64,000 nucleotides of DNA from Oscillospiraceae bacterium (GCA_902789835.1 CADAPN010000004.1:14135-78134), one strand, 5' to 3'. Positions 50,139 to 58,998 are shown, counted from the first letter of the stretch. Numbers and translations are program-made. Notes: generated by a model from the sequence alone, not told the origin.

Positions 50139-52358
50139 TCACACCGCGCGGCCGGCATCATTGCCGCCGCGGATCGCCAGCGCGATGTTGAACGGCGCCG
50201 CACAGTCGCCGATGGCATAGGTTTCCTCCACGGAAATTCCGTCCAGCAGGCTGGTATCCGGGAGCATATCCGCCGCGTTCACGATGGAGTCGCAGGGGAT
50301 CTGGGTCTCAAGCCCGGTCTCCAGTACGACCGTCGCGATGCCGTCCTTCACACTCTTGATCGAGGACTCCGGATACGCATTGAAGCCGAGGGCATAGAGC
50401 GCCGTCGTCATCATGCGCTTTGCATGCTGAGACTGCTGGATATCCAGTTCGTCCGCGGTGTTGGGCGTGATCATGGTGACATGCTTCTTGTGCACGGTGA
50501 GCCAGAGCGCCGTGTCAAAGGCCTGCGCGTTGGAGCCGTAAACGATCACATTGTCTCCGGTGTCATCGAACATGAAGCGCTCAATGTCGATCACGGGAAC
50601 GTCGCCGTCCACCTCAAGGGTATCGCGGAGGCCGCCGGTAGCCAGGATGACGGCGTCGGGTGCTTCCTCTTCAATGAGCTCTTTGGTCACCTCGGTTCCG
50701 GTCTTGACGGTGACGCCGGTGACTTCCAACTGACGGATCAGATACTTCTTCAGGTCCTGCAGGTTCTCATGCGGGCCCTTGACCATGGCGGCGAAGTCCA
50801 GCATGAAGCCGAGTGTTCCCCGCTTTTCGTACAGCGTGACCTCGTGTCCGCGCAGAGCGGCCACGCGCGCCGCTTCCATGCCGGCCGGGCCGCCGCCGAT
50901 GACCATGACTTTTTTCTTGGTCTCCGCCTCGGGGATCTCATAGGTTGCCGGGCCGCCCTCGCGCATGACTCTCTGGGTCAGCGCGTTGACACGGCAGTAG
51001 CAGAACATGGCGTTCATTTCATTGGAGCCGGAATGGCAGTGCAGGCAGCGGGTGCAGGGCGCGATTTCGTCGATGCGTCCCTCGCGCAGCTTATTGACGT
51101 ACTCCATGTCGACCGTCAGCGGGCGGTTCATCAGGAAGAAATCCAGCTTGCCGTCTTCCAGCGCCTTCTCGAAGAAGTCAGGCGCATGGGCGGGATCCAT
51201 ATAGGTCACCGCACCCACCGGAATGCTCAGTTCCTTCTTATACCGTGCCGCGATATCCAGCGCGATGCCGCAGCCGCTGGTGTTGCCGATTGCCGCGCCC
51301 TGGAAGTTGCGGCTGAAGTCATACTGCGTACCGAAGCCGGTCGCGCCCTCGATCCCGTTGAGGATGAAGTACAGATCCGCGGCAAACTGGGCCACATGGT
51401 GGCCGAGCGGTCCGATGCGCAGGTGCATGGAGTCGCAGCCTGCCTTCTCGAAGAGCTTGGCCGCCGCAATTCCTTCCTCGATCATGAACGCCTTGGTATG
51501 CGGGGTTGTGACATCGGTGTCCAGGGTCATGATGGTCGGGTTGTTGGCGATGTTGTCGTTCTCTTCGATGCAGTCGATCAGGCACTGGACCGTCATATCC
51601 GGACAGTCTTCCTTCAGCTTGGTCAGAATCTCCGTGACGAAACGGGCCCTGTTTTCAATGCTCTTGCCGCCGTACTCATCCTCACGGGTGTTGTGGAAGC
51701 GGGAGAGGAAATGCGCCGGCATATTGAATCCCGCGCAGTTGAACTCGATGACCTTGAAGCCCACACCGTAGAGGCCTTCGGCGACCTGAATCATCCGGGC
51801 CTGTCTGGCGTGGATCTCCTCCACCGTCATCTCGTTCTCGCCCATGCCGAAACCGGAAACCTGATAGCCGAGGACCGCGCCGTACTCCGCGCAGCCCTTG
51901 ACCAGCTTGTCCAGGTACTCCAGGGTCTCCGCGTCATACTCGCCGCTCTCGGGGATCTCAAGGAAGTCGATCGTCTCGACGAAAATCAGCTCCACACCGC
52001 CCTTGGCGAGGTTGAAGTAATACTGGAGCAGTTCGTCGGTCTTGCCGGCCAGGTAAGCCGCGGAACCGGCCGCGGATTTTACCATGCGGTGATTCAGGCT
52101 GACGTTTCCGATCTTGAAGGGGGAGAACAGCGTCTTGAGTTCCAGATCAGCGGTGCGGTATTCCGCCTCGTCCAGCTGCGGATTGAGATAGGCCTGGGGG
52201 ATCTTGTCCAGCGCCTTGAGGGTTTCCGCTGGGGTCAGGGCTTCCCCTTCCGCCGACGCCGGAGCCGTAAAGCCCGGAAGTACGCTCATCGCGCCAACGC
52301 TGACCGCACCGGCCGTGATCCCTTTGAGGAAGTCTCTGCGTGAAAGTTTGCCTGCCAT
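50139..52358 (-). CDS. Tat-exported FMN/FAD/4Fe-4S oxidoreductase, old-yellow-enzyme/2-enoate reductase type
   Basis: 739 residues from the ATG at 52358 (AAAGGAAG upstream). The N-terminus KLSRRDFLKGITAGAV is a twin-arginine signal, with cleavage likely after APASA. Residues about 80-420 form an FMN TIM barrel (FSPFKIGNVSLNHRMVKSAA). The 4Fe-4S site is CTRCLHC plus later Cys in FCYCRVN. The C-terminal half is a pyridine-nucleotide disulphide-type domain (VMVIGGGPAGMEAARVAALR, ILATGG, AIGDCAAP). Family members reduce enoates or related electron acceptors. Tat export suggests anaerobic respiration with an external acceptor. No electron-delivery subunit is adjacent. Confidence 0.88.
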   Translation of the reverse strand: MAGKLSRRDFLKGITAGAVSVGAMSVLPGFTAPASAEGEALTPAETLKALDKIPQAYLNPQLDEAEYRTADLELKTLFSPFKIGNVSLNHRMVKSAAGSAAYLAGKTDELLQYYFNLAKGGVELIFVETIDFLEIPESGEYDAETLEYLDKLVKGCAEYGAVLGYQVSGFGMGENEMTVEEIHARQARMIQVAEGLYGVGFKVIEFNCAGFNMPAHFLSRFHNTREDEYGGKSIENRARFVTEILTKLKEDCPDMTVQCLIDCIEENDNIANNPTIMTLDTDVTTPHTKAFMIEEGIAAAKLFEKAGCDSMHLRIGPLGHHVAQFAADLYFILNGIEGATGFGTQYDFSRNFQGAAIGNTSGCGIALDIAARYKKELSIPVGAVTYMDPAHAPDFFEKALEDGKLDFFLMNRPLTVDMEYVNKLREGRIDEIAPCTRCLHCHSGSNEMNAMFCYCRVNALTQRVMREGGPATYEIPEAETKKKVMVIGGGPAGMEAARVAALRGHEVTLYEKRGTLGFMLDFAAMVKGPHENLQDLKKYLIRQLEVTGVTVKTGTEVTKELIEEEAPDAVILATGGLRDTLEVDGDVPVIDIERFMFDDTGDNVIVYGSNAQAFDTALWLTVHKKHVTMITPNTADELDIQQSQHAKRMMTTALYALGFNAYPESSIKSVKDGIATVVLETGLETQIPCDSIVNAADMLPDTSLLDGISVEETYAIGDCAAPFNIALAIRGGNDAGRAV

Positions 52359-52403
52359 TGTGTTCTTCCTTTCTTTGTTAGATTTCATGCAGGTGATGCT
52401 TGT

Positions 52404-52432
52404 ATTGTAACATGAGAGGCTTTCGATGACAA
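52404..52432 (-). promoter_or_regulatory. Promoter of the Tat-exported reductase
   Basis: Minus strand TTGTCA (52427-52432), 17-base spacer, TACAAT (52404-52409). The leader is about 40 bases. Confidence 0.65.
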
Positions 52433-52436
52433 TAAA

Positions 52437-52458
52437 AAGCCGCTGAAAACTGCGGCTT
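52437..52458 (-). terminator. Terminator-like hairpin just upstream of the reductase promoter
   Basis: AAGCCGC/GCGGCTT with an 8-base loop, followed on the minus strand by TTTTTATTG. It would stop antisense transcripts coming from the divergent region before the reductase promoter. Confidence 0.55.
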
Positions 52459-52481
52459 ACCGCTTCCGGGCAGACCCGCTC

Positions 52482-52510
52482 TTTCCTCTTTCCCGCTCCT
52501 GTGGTATACT
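52482..52510 (+). promoter_or_regulatory. Promoter of the small lipoprotein gene
   Basis: TATACT (52505-52510) with a weak TTTCCT (52482-52487) at 17 bases. Confidence 0.45.
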
Positions 52511-52568
52511 GGAAGCGGGATGAGGAAACTCACCTGAAACAAGCAAACATGTAAGGACGGCATATTGA

Positions 52569-53021
52569 ATGAAACGCTTTTTTATCCTTTTTCTGGCAGT
52601 ATTTCTTCTCGCCGGCTGTGGAAAGACGGCTGTTTCCGCCGATCAGATCCGCGAGAACATCATTGACGAAGTAGTCTCCTACCACCCCGGGACAGCCGGA
52701 AGTTCTCTCAAGCAGGCGGCTGCGGCCGCGAATGTGCTCCGCTTCGCCACACAGCAGAAGCTCAGCGGGAACGACTGCAAAGCCGCCTTTGAAAAGGCAT
52801 GGGGCGAAACGGACAGCGCAGCGCAGGGATACTTTCGGGAAAATTACGGCGACTTGTCCCGGCTGATCACAAGCTCTTTCTCCGATTACGATTCTGTCAG
52901 CGGTGTCTTTGAGGATGCCGGTGCCGGAGAGATCATGAAGACGGCCCTGGCCCAGGCCGATGCCGAGAAGGACTGGAACGCGCTGCATACGGTAATCGAA
53001 ACTGTTTTGAGCAGGTCATAA
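52569..53021 (+). CDS. Small lipoprotein of unknown function
   Basis: 150 residues. The signal MKRFFILFLAVFLLAGC has a clear lipobox (LLAGC), so the protein should be anchored to the outer face of the membrane. The mature part is mostly helical, rich in Ala, Asp and Glu, with no recognised domain. GTAAGGA precedes the ATG. A 9-bp hairpin, GAGCAGGTC/GACCTGCTC (53009-53030), has the stop codon in its loop, and a longer terminator follows. Confidence 0.75.
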   Translation: MKRFFILFLAVFLLAGCGKTAVSADQIRENIIDEVVSYHPGTAGSSLKQAAAAANVLRFATQQKLSGNDCKAAFEKAWGETDSAAQGYFRENYGDLSRLITSSFSDYDSVSGVFEDAGAGEIMKTALAQADAEKDWNALHTVIETVLSRS

Positions 53022-53060
53022 GACCTGCTCAATCCCTTCCTGCCTGCTTTCGCCGTGTAA

Positions 53061-53097
53061 CAGCAGCCCGGAATGAGATTCACATTCCGGGCTGCTG
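53061..53097 (+). terminator. Terminator of the lipoprotein gene
   Basis: A perfect 15-bp stem CAGCAGCCCGGAATG/CATTCCGGGCTGCTG with a 7-base loop, followed by TATTTGTTATG. Confidence 0.75.
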
Positions 53098-53132
53098 TAT
53101 TTGTTATGATATTGCAGGGGCCTTCGCGCCGT

Positions 53133-53387
53133 TCAGCGTCTCAGCTTCTTCAGTCTTCCCAGTCTGACATTGCGCCGGCCCAGCGTCATGACCGCCAGCT
53201 TCTGACGGTTCTGATAGGCCAGATATCCGGTCAGCACCGCGCCCATGATGAACGACAGCGTCATCAGCGTAACGGTCACTTTTGTCCGCTTCACGGCTTT
53301 CTTTGCCTTCTTCTCCGCCTTCTTCCTGACAGCGCCGACGCCGAAGATTCCGAGGGCGGCTTTCTTCATCAGCTTGATCAATTTCAT
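53133..53387 (-). CDS. Small basic single-pass membrane protein
   Basis: 84 residues. A Lys-rich N-terminal half (RKKAEKKAKKAVKRTK) is followed by one membrane helix (VTVTLMTLSFIMGAVLTGYL) and a basic tail ending RLGRLKKLRR. The ATG has a good GGAGGTAGAG site, which argues for a real gene. I do not recognise it. It lies downstream of the SpoIIE-type phosphatase gene, about 65 bases away, and may be cotranscribed. Confidence 0.6.
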   Translation of the reverse strand: MKLIKLMKKAALGIFGVGAVRKKAEKKAKKAVKRTKVTVTLMTLSFIMGAVLTGYLAYQNRQKLAVMTLGRRNVRLGRLKKLRR

Positions 53388-53453
53388 GTCTCTCTACCTC
53401 CGTGGTTTATTTATCGTTTCTGCAGCGGCGGATCAGCTTCCACCGTATCGCGC

Positions 53454-55625
53454 TTATTCGACCGGGCCGTTATATTTCAGGCACATCATGGTAATATCGT
53501 CGAACTGATCCTCTCCGTCCATGAAGCGGTTGATATCTCCCATGACATTTGCCAGGATTTCATCCGGCTCGGCATCCGGCTCCTTGTTCAGCGATTCCAG
53601 CATGCGCTCCGTTCCGAAGAGCTCTTTCTCGCTGCTCGTCGCTTCCGTCACACCGTCCGTGTACACGAAGATGCTGTCGCCGGGGCAGAGCTGGAACTCA
53701 TGCTGCTTGAACTGCACGCCGTCCAGGGCCGCCAGCGCCAGAGAGTGGCGATAAAGGATCAGCTCGTACTTCTCACCGCTCCGGCGCAGAACCGGATGCT
53801 CATGTCCGGCGTTCACGGCCACACCCTTTCCGGTGGAAATCTCCAGCACCGCCAGCCACGCCGTCACAAAGAAGCCCAGTTCATTGCTCTCACAGAGCTG
53901 CCGGTTGACATTGGTAAGCGCCTCCGAAGGACTCTCGCCGCTCTGGATGCGGGACTTGATCAGCATCCGCGTCACCATCATAAACAGCGCTGCCGGAACT
54001 CCCTTTCCGGAGACATCCGCCATCACCAGGGCCACGTGGTCGTTGTCCACCATGAAGAAATCATAGAAGTCTCCGCCAACCTCCTTGGCGGGCTTCATGG
54101 TGGCAAAGAGGTTAAACTCATGCCGGTTGGGGAAGGGCGGGAAAAGTCTTGGCAGCTGGCTGCGCTGGATCGCATTGGCCATGGTAAGCTCGGCCCCGAT
54201 CCGCTCTTTCTCCGCCGTAACGCGCTGCACCTGATCCACGTACTGCAGGGTCTTCGTCGAGAGTGTCGCGAAGGACTCCGCCAGGATTTCAATCTCATCC
54301 CCGGTGCGGTAATCATCCTCCATCATAAACTGTAGGTTTTTTCCGCCCAGTGAGCGCACCTTTTGCGTCATGGTCTCCAGCGGTTTCACGATCCGTTTGG
54401 AAACCGTGAGCGCTGCCGCGCTGCCCAAAACCAGAATCAGCAGAATCAGAATCAGGATGGTCTGCTTTGAGCGAGCCACTCCCTGATTATAGCTGGCCGT
54501 CGCTTCGTTCAGGGCACTGTCAAACTGCTCCTGCATCATCACGGCGGGGCGCTCGGTAGCTGCCTTGTCCACCAGCGACACCACCGCCCAGCCCAGGGTC
54601 TCCACCGGCGCGCCGGCGAGATAGACCCGGTCGCCGTCCAGATCCAGCTCCCGGACTCCCGTTTTGCCGTTCAGGGCATCCCGGACAAAGGCCGCCAGAT
54701 CCGTCTGCTCGGAGAATCTCAGGTCGGCAGCCTCCTCAGCGGTGCGGGCGCGGAGCGTGCCCTGGTTCTGAGGGGAGAACACCACATGTCCCTGATTGTT
54801 GATGATGCAGGTGTAGTGCACAACATCGCCGGAGTTGGAAACCGCCTCTGCCATCTGGTCCAGAAACATGTCCGCCGCCGCAACGGCTACCAGGCGGCCG
54901 TTCTGCCGGATGGGAATGGTGCAGGTGATACCGATTTCGCCGGTAAACACATCCTGCAGCACGTCTGTGAAGAAGATCGAATTGCTTTGTGCCGCCCCCA
55001 CATACCACGGGCGCTCCCGAATGGGGATCGTGCGGATGTTTCCCTGCTCGTCGATCCTGGCGCCGGACTTGTCGTCGACGCACAGCATATAGCCTTCGGG
55101 CACCGCGATGTAGACGGAACTGGTGCCTGCGTTGCGGTACAGGGCGGTCATCATGTCGGAAAGATTTGCCAGCAGGCCGAGTTTCTCCAGGGTTGCCGGA
55201 TCTTCGGGCATACTGCCCGTCTCACCCACAAGCTGCAGGGTGATTTTCCCGTCCATCGCGGCATCCGGGAGAGCAAAGGGGCGCGCCGGGTAGAGCTCGG
55301 GCGCCTGGAGCAGGGCTTCCGCGCTGTCGGCCAGAATCTGTACCGTGGAGGACAGCTTCGTAAAGAGATCATCCGCCAGCATTGCCGCCATCTCGGTCTT
55401 GGAGACAAGCGAGTCGGCCACAACCGCGTCCATTGTAGTGCCGGAGATCTCGGCGATGGCTTCTTTCTGCCGCTGATTTGTCTCCCCGGTGAGTGTTTTC
55501 AGGCTCGAAGTCTGATAGAGGATCACCGCGGTATACGCTGCCACCAGCAAAAGAATGGTAACCAGAACAAGATTGAAGACTTTCTGCTGAATGCCTCCGA
55601 TTACCAGATTCTTGTATTTCTTCAT
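53454..55625 (-). CDS. Membrane Cache-HAMP-SpoIIE (PP2C) serine phosphatase, RsbU-like
   Basis: 723 residues. The first membrane helix (VFNLVLVTILLLVAAYTAVI) and a large external dCache sensor (IPIRERPWYVGAAQSNSIFF, GEIGITCTIPI) are followed by a second helix (TILILILLILVLGSAAALTV) and HAMP. The C-terminal 240 residues are a PP2C-type phosphatase with metal sites in KEVGGDFYDFF, VMADVSGKGVPAAL and FVYTDGVTEA, then FDDITMMCLK. Such proteins dephosphorylate an anti-sigma-factor antagonist in response to an external ligand. No partner-switching gene (STAS or anti-sigma factor) is near. Confidence 0.92.
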   Translation of the reverse strand: MKKYKNLVIGGIQQKVFNLVLVTILLLVAAYTAVILYQTSSLKTLTGETNQRQKEAIAEISGTTMDAVVADSLVSKTEMAAMLADDLFTKLSSTVQILADSAEALLQAPELYPARPFALPDAAMDGKITLQLVGETGSMPEDPATLEKLGLLANLSDMMTALYRNAGTSSVYIAVPEGYMLCVDDKSGARIDEQGNIRTIPIRERPWYVGAAQSNSIFFTDVLQDVFTGEIGITCTIPIRQNGRLVAVAAADMFLDQMAEAVSNSGDVVHYTCIINNQGHVVFSPQNQGTLRARTAEEAADLRFSEQTDLAAFVRDALNGKTGVRELDLDGDRVYLAGAPVETLGWAVVSLVDKAATERPAVMMQEQFDSALNEATASYNQGVARSKQTILILILLILVLGSAAALTVSKRIVKPLETMTQKVRSLGGKNLQFMMEDDYRTGDEIEILAESFATLSTKTLQYVDQVQRVTAEKERIGAELTMANAIQRSQLPRLFPPFPNRHEFNLFATMKPAKEVGGDFYDFFMVDNDHVALVMADVSGKGVPAALFMMVTRMLIKSRIQSGESPSEALTNVNRQLCESNELGFFVTAWLAVLEISTGKGVAVNAGHEHPVLRRSGEKYELILYRHSLALAALDGVQFKQHEFQLCPGDSIFVYTDGVTEATSSEKELFGTERMLESLNKEPDAEPDEILANVMGDINRFMDGEDQFDDITMMCLKYNGPVE

Positions 55626-55704
55626 AAGGACTCCTTCTCAGCGCCGGTATCGCCTTCCTGCTCGTTCCAGATGTTTCTGCGCACGGGAATCGGCCTGTTT
55701 ATAC

Positions 55705-55733
55705 AGTATAGCAGAATCTTCCCCTTGATTCAA
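55705..55733 (-). promoter_or_regulatory. Promoter of the SpoIIE-type phosphatase gene
   Basis: Minus strand TTGAAT (55728-55733), 17-base spacer, TATACT (55705-55710). Confidence 0.7.
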
Positions 55734-55786
55734 TTCCCTTTTTCACCCGGAGTCAAAGGGCCGTCTCCCCGTCCGGGCGGAAGTTC

Positions 55787-56368
55787 TCAGATCTCTGTCC
55801 GCACAAGGATGACGCCAAGCTCCGCCGCCATGTCCACGGCGGCCTTTGTATAATCGCTTGTCGTATAGATATACGCCTCGTCGCAGCCGTAATAGTCCTT
55901 TGCGCTGTAGACCTCCTGTACGGCCTTCACGCCGACCGGGTGTCCCGGCGCATAGCGCTTGCACTGCACACAGACGCGCCGCTCTCCGTCCATTGCCAGC
56001 ACATCCGCCCCGAAATCCCCGCTCTTCGGTGTGGTATCCACGTTGGTAAATCCCTCCCGGCGCAGCTCCTCGGCCACATACTCCTCATATTCATAGGGGC
56101 TGAGGTTCAGGACACAGCTGTTTCGGAGCTTTTCCCGCTCCCGCCACTGCGCCCGCGCCTCTCTCCGCCGCTGCCGGCGGGCCTGAATCCGCTTCCGGTC
56201 GATGACCAGGAAGGTGAGGACGGCCGTGATTCCCAGCAGAATTTCATAGCTGTATTCTCCTGTCATGCCGCCGGATTCAAGCAGCCGGTGCACCGGCTGC
56301 TCCAGCACAAACGGAATGATGAGCAGCGCAAGGATCACCTGTGCCGCGGTACGGATCAGTTTCTTCAT
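55787..56368 (-). CDS. Membrane-anchored Mrr-like PD-(D/E)xK nuclease
   Basis: 193 residues from the ATG at about 56368; a GTG three codons earlier is possible. Two hydrophobic helices (TAAQVILALLIIPFVLEQPV and YEILLGITAVLTFLVI) and a strongly basic coiled stretch precede an Mrr-type endonuclease domain (about 95-190). Its core is YEEYVAEELRREGF, then SGDFGADVLAMDG and VCVQCKRY, giving the D...QxK catalytic set. Mrr-like domains cut modified or foreign DNA, but membrane-tethered versions are common in Firmicutes with unknown roles. It is next to the SpoIIE-type gene, with no methylase nearby. Confidence 0.8.
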   Translation of the reverse strand: MKKLIRTAAQVILALLIIPFVLEQPVHRLLESGGMTGEYSYEILLGITAVLTFLVIDRKRIQARRQRRREARAQWREREKLRNSCVLNLSPYEYEEYVAEELRREGFTNVDTTPKSGDFGADVLAMDGERRVCVQCKRYAPGHPVGVKAVQEVYSAKDYYGCDEAYIYTTSDYTKAAVDMAAELGVILVRTEI

Positions 56369-56407
56369 GGTTCCCACTCTTGGCTCTGTTCTTTCAAAAT
56401 CTTCAAA

Positions 56408-56445
56408 GCCCGCGCCGGAGCCCCTTCGGGTTCCGGGACGCGGGC
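56408..56445 (-). terminator. Terminator of the sugar-acid operon
   Basis: GCCCGCG/CGCGGGC outer stem with an inner CCGGA-type stem and TTCG-like loop. TTTGAAGATTTTG follows on the minus strand, beyond the 2-hydroxyacid dehydrogenase gene. Confidence 0.7.
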
Positions 56446-56484
56446 CTGCTTTCCTGCATGGCAGGACAGTTGCGGCGGTTTGCG

Positions 56485-57441
56485 TTATTTCTTATATCCC
56501 GTGGCAAAGTCCACCACGTTGCGCAGTTCTTTTCCTTCGAGGAAAGCGGCAAGATTTCCGGTCGCGATCTCGACGATGCGCTCGAAGGTTTCCGGGAGGT
56601 GGAAGCCGCCCGAGATATGCGGGGTGATGACAAGGTTCTCCAGGCCCCAGAGCGGACTGTCGGCGGGCAGCGGTTCCACTTCCGCCACGTCCATCGCCGC
56701 GGCGGCGATCTTATGCTCGCTCAGCGCCTGATACAGCACTTCCGAGGAGACCGCGTTGCCGCGCCCGCAGTTGATAAACAGAGCGCTGTCCTTCATCTTG
56801 TCAAAGCTCTCCGGGGTGTAGATATAACGGGTGGCCGCAGTATTCGGCAGGACGGACATGATGACATCCGCACGCGGCAGAACCGTGTCGAGATCCTGGG
56901 TCATGACCAGCTCGTCCACGCACTCCGGCGGATTCGTGGCGCGGCGCTTGACCCCGATGACATAGGCCCCCATGGCCTTGACCAGCTTTGCATAGGCCTG
57001 TCCGATGTCTCCCAGGCCCACGACGGCAACGGTGCAGTCCGACAGGGATCCGACCGTGCCGTGATCGCTCCAGTACGCTTTTTTCTGCTCATCGCGATAG
57101 AGATAGAGCTTCTTCTGCAGCATCAGCGTCAGGGCAAATGCGTGCTCGGAGACCGCTTTGGTATAGGCGCCGGTGGCGTTGGTCAGGACGGTTTTCGCGT
57201 TCAGGACCCCCGGGACGATGTAGGCGTCCGTTCCGGCCGACTCCAGCTGCAGCCACTCCAGGTTTTCCGAAGCGCCGATCATGGCCGCCTTCGGATTGCC
57301 GAAGATCACGTTTGCGCTGCGGATCTGTTCCTCCGTCACCTGAGCCGGGGTGCTGTAGACGATCTGACAGCCCTTTCCCGCGGCTTCGATCTTTTCCTTA
57401 TGCCGTGCCTCGACAGGCATCAAAACCAGAACATTTTTCAT
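56485..57441 (-). CDS. D-2-hydroxyacid dehydrogenase family protein
   Basis: 318 residues from the ATG at 57441 (a GTG precedes it). The NAD-binding Rossmann motif is VAVVGLGDIGQAYAKLV. The catalytic triad is Arg in INCGRGNAV, Glu in AMDVAEVEPLP and His in VITPHISGG. It interconverts a 2-keto acid and a D-2-hydroxy acid; glyoxylate/hydroxypyruvate or a sugar-derived keto acid are candidates. It is the last gene of the sugar operon, just before its terminator. Confidence 0.9.
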   Translation of the reverse strand: MKNVLVLMPVEARHKEKIEAAGKGCQIVYSTPAQVTEEQIRSANVIFGNPKAAMIGASENLEWLQLESAGTDAYIVPGVLNAKTVLTNATGAYTKAVSEHAFALTLMLQKKLYLYRDEQKKAYWSDHGTVGSLSDCTVAVVGLGDIGQAYAKLVKAMGAYVIGVKRRATNPPECVDELVMTQDLDTVLPRADVIMSVLPNTAATRYIYTPESFDKMKDSALFINCGRGNAVSSEVLYQALSEHKIAAAAMDVAEVEPLPADSPLWGLENLVITPHISGGFHLPETFERIVEIATGNLAAFLEGKELRNVVDFATGYKK

Positions 57442-57462
57442 CACTGCTCTTCTCCTGCTGCA

Positions 57463-57927
57463 TCAAGCGATCCGGATTTTGAAAACAACCTTCCGCACGT
57501 CGGAGGGTCCGTTCACCTGGCCCTTGACGCGGTGGGCATCCTGCGGGAAGGCCACAAGGAAATCCCCGTGTCTCAGGACGATGCTCTGGTGTGCCGGGTC
57601 CTTATCCGTGAAGGCGTAGAAGTCGTTCTCCGGCTTGCTGGCCGCGTCGTCCGGCGTCAGCGTCGAGGTCTCGGCGATGTCCATCCGCTCCTCACCGGCG
57701 AGGACCGTATGGATGTCCAGATACTTCCGATGCGCCTCAAAGAAGCCCTTCTCATCCGGCTGCGTTTCAAAAAGGTTCAGCGTGGCATAGAGATCGTTTC
57801 CTTCCATGTGGGTCGCCTCGGTTCCCACCGTGTTCATGAATTCGTCGTTCAGGTACTCCAGAGCCTTGTCCAGCATGGGGTAAATTCCGCGGTAGTCCGC
57901 GGCGTCTTTCAGTTTCGCAACAATCAT
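57463..57927 (-). CDS. YhcH/YjgK/YiaL family protein
   Basis: 154 residues of the DUF386 cupin-like family (GEERMDIAET, FFEAHRKYLDIHTVLAG, SIVLRHGDFLVAFPQDAH). Family members include YiaL of the E. coli yia (2,3-diketo-L-gulonate) operon, EbgC, and NanQ, a sialic acid anomerase. A sugar mutarotase or isomerase-like role is likely. The His and Glu residues that bind metal in the family appear kept. RBS GGAGGAAAG. Confidence 0.88.
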   Translation of the reverse strand: MIVAKLKDAADYRGIYPMLDKALEYLNDEFMNTVGTEATHMEGNDLYATLNLFETQPDEKGFFEAHRKYLDIHTVLAGEERMDIAETSTLTPDDAASKPENDFYAFTDKDPAHQSIVLRHGDFLVAFPQDAHRVKGQVNGPSDVRKVVFKIRIA

Positions 57928-57942
57928 GGTTTCTTTCCTCCG

Positions 57943-58998
57943 TTATTCTGTGATTTCATACATGGCGACTTCGTCGGTTTCGCGGTTCGCCGCGATCAGG
58001 ATATCCACACCCGCGTCGTTACGATAGTGCATCACGTTCGCCGGGCCTCTTCCCTCGTCAATCAGCGTCACGCGGTAATCTGCCTTTTCGCTGTCATAGC
58101 GGACCGCCATCAGGTTTTTCTTTCCGGCGCGGTGTCCGACGACGAAGGTGGGCTTTCCGGCGATCATCCCGCCGCAGATTGCATGGGTAAAGGGTGCGTC
58201 TTCCTCAAAGCTCCATACCCGGACATAGCGCCCGTCCTTCCGGTGCCAGACCGAGATTTTCTCCCCGTGGAAGGGTGACAGGGTGCAGAGCTCGTCCTGT
58301 CCGTCTCCGTCCAGATCCACCAGCACCGCGTCGCTGACCGGGCAGTCCAGCAGCAGTTCTTCCTGCCATGCTCCGTCCGGTGTTTCGGGCGGCGTCAGGC
58401 GCCAGACCCCTTCGTCCGCCGCGATCAGGCTTGCCGGAACACCGTTCCGGTCACAGCGGGTATAGCCGTGATTGCGGTGCAGGCCGTCTTTCAGCACATG
58501 AAGCTCCAGGGGTTGCTCCTCACTGAAGCCGCTCAGGTCCTCCGGCAGAATCGCCGTATAGACCTTTCCGGGATAGCTCCAGTCACCCTCCGGCTTGTCC
58601 TGACCGGACTTGACCGTGCATACGATGAGCCAGTTCACGCCGCCCCGGGAGAGAATGTCAAAGCGGTGGACATGCGGAATGTTGGTCAGGGTGTGCATCT
58701 CCCAGTCGCCCTTTGCCCTCGGTGTCACCACCACCAGCTTTGCCTCCAGCGATTCATCCGGCGAATAGAACTTTGCCGTGGACAGGAGCTGTCCGTTTGT
58801 ACCCGGAACCTGAACCATGGTCATGACGCCGCCCGGTTCCGTCCAGAGCGTATCCTGCAGGGTTCCGTCCTGATCAAAGAGATAGCAGGGATCCGCCTTC
58901 TCCGCGGCAACCAGGAACTGTCTTTTCCCCTGATAGAAAAGCGGTGCGATGGCATAGCATTTGTTCAGCTGTGCCAGAACTTTTTTCTTGATTTTCAT
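57943..58998 (-). CDS. FG-GAP/VCBS-like beta-propeller protein, cytoplasmic
   Basis: 351 residues with no signal peptide or membrane helix. Repeating strands of propeller type are visible, including an FG-GAP calcium-like loop (AVLVDLDGDGQDELCTL) and WSYPGKVYTAIL, GGMIAGKPTFVVGHRAG and GVDILIAANRET. Most FG-GAP proteins are extracellular, so a cytoplasmic one inside a catabolic operon is odd. It could be a scaffold or a lactonase-like enzyme, but no known catalytic set was found. It is between the ulaE-like and yhcH-like genes. Confidence 0.65.
   Translation of the reverse strand: MKIKKKVLAQLNKCYAIAPLFYQGKRQFLVAAEKADPCYLFDQDGTLQDTLWTEPGGVMTMVQVPGTNGQLLSTAKFYSPDESLEAKLVVVTPRAKGDWEMHTLTNIPHVHRFDILSRGGVNWLIVCTVKSGQDKPEGDWSYPGKVYTAILPEDLSGFSEEQPLELHVLKDGLHRNHGYTRCDRNGVPASLIAADEGVWRLTPPETPDGAWQEELLLDCPVSDAVLVDLDGDGQDELCTLSPFHGEKISVWHRKDGRYVRVWSFEEDAPFTHAICGGMIAGKPTFVVGHRAGKKNLMAVRYDSEKADYRVTLIDEGRGPANVMHYRNDAGVDILIAANRETDEVAMYEITE

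Noticed and set aside
50097..52343. 748-codon open frame antisense to the Tat-exported reductase
   Set aside because: Shadow; the opposite strand has a full set of cofactor motifs, a signal peptide and a promoter.
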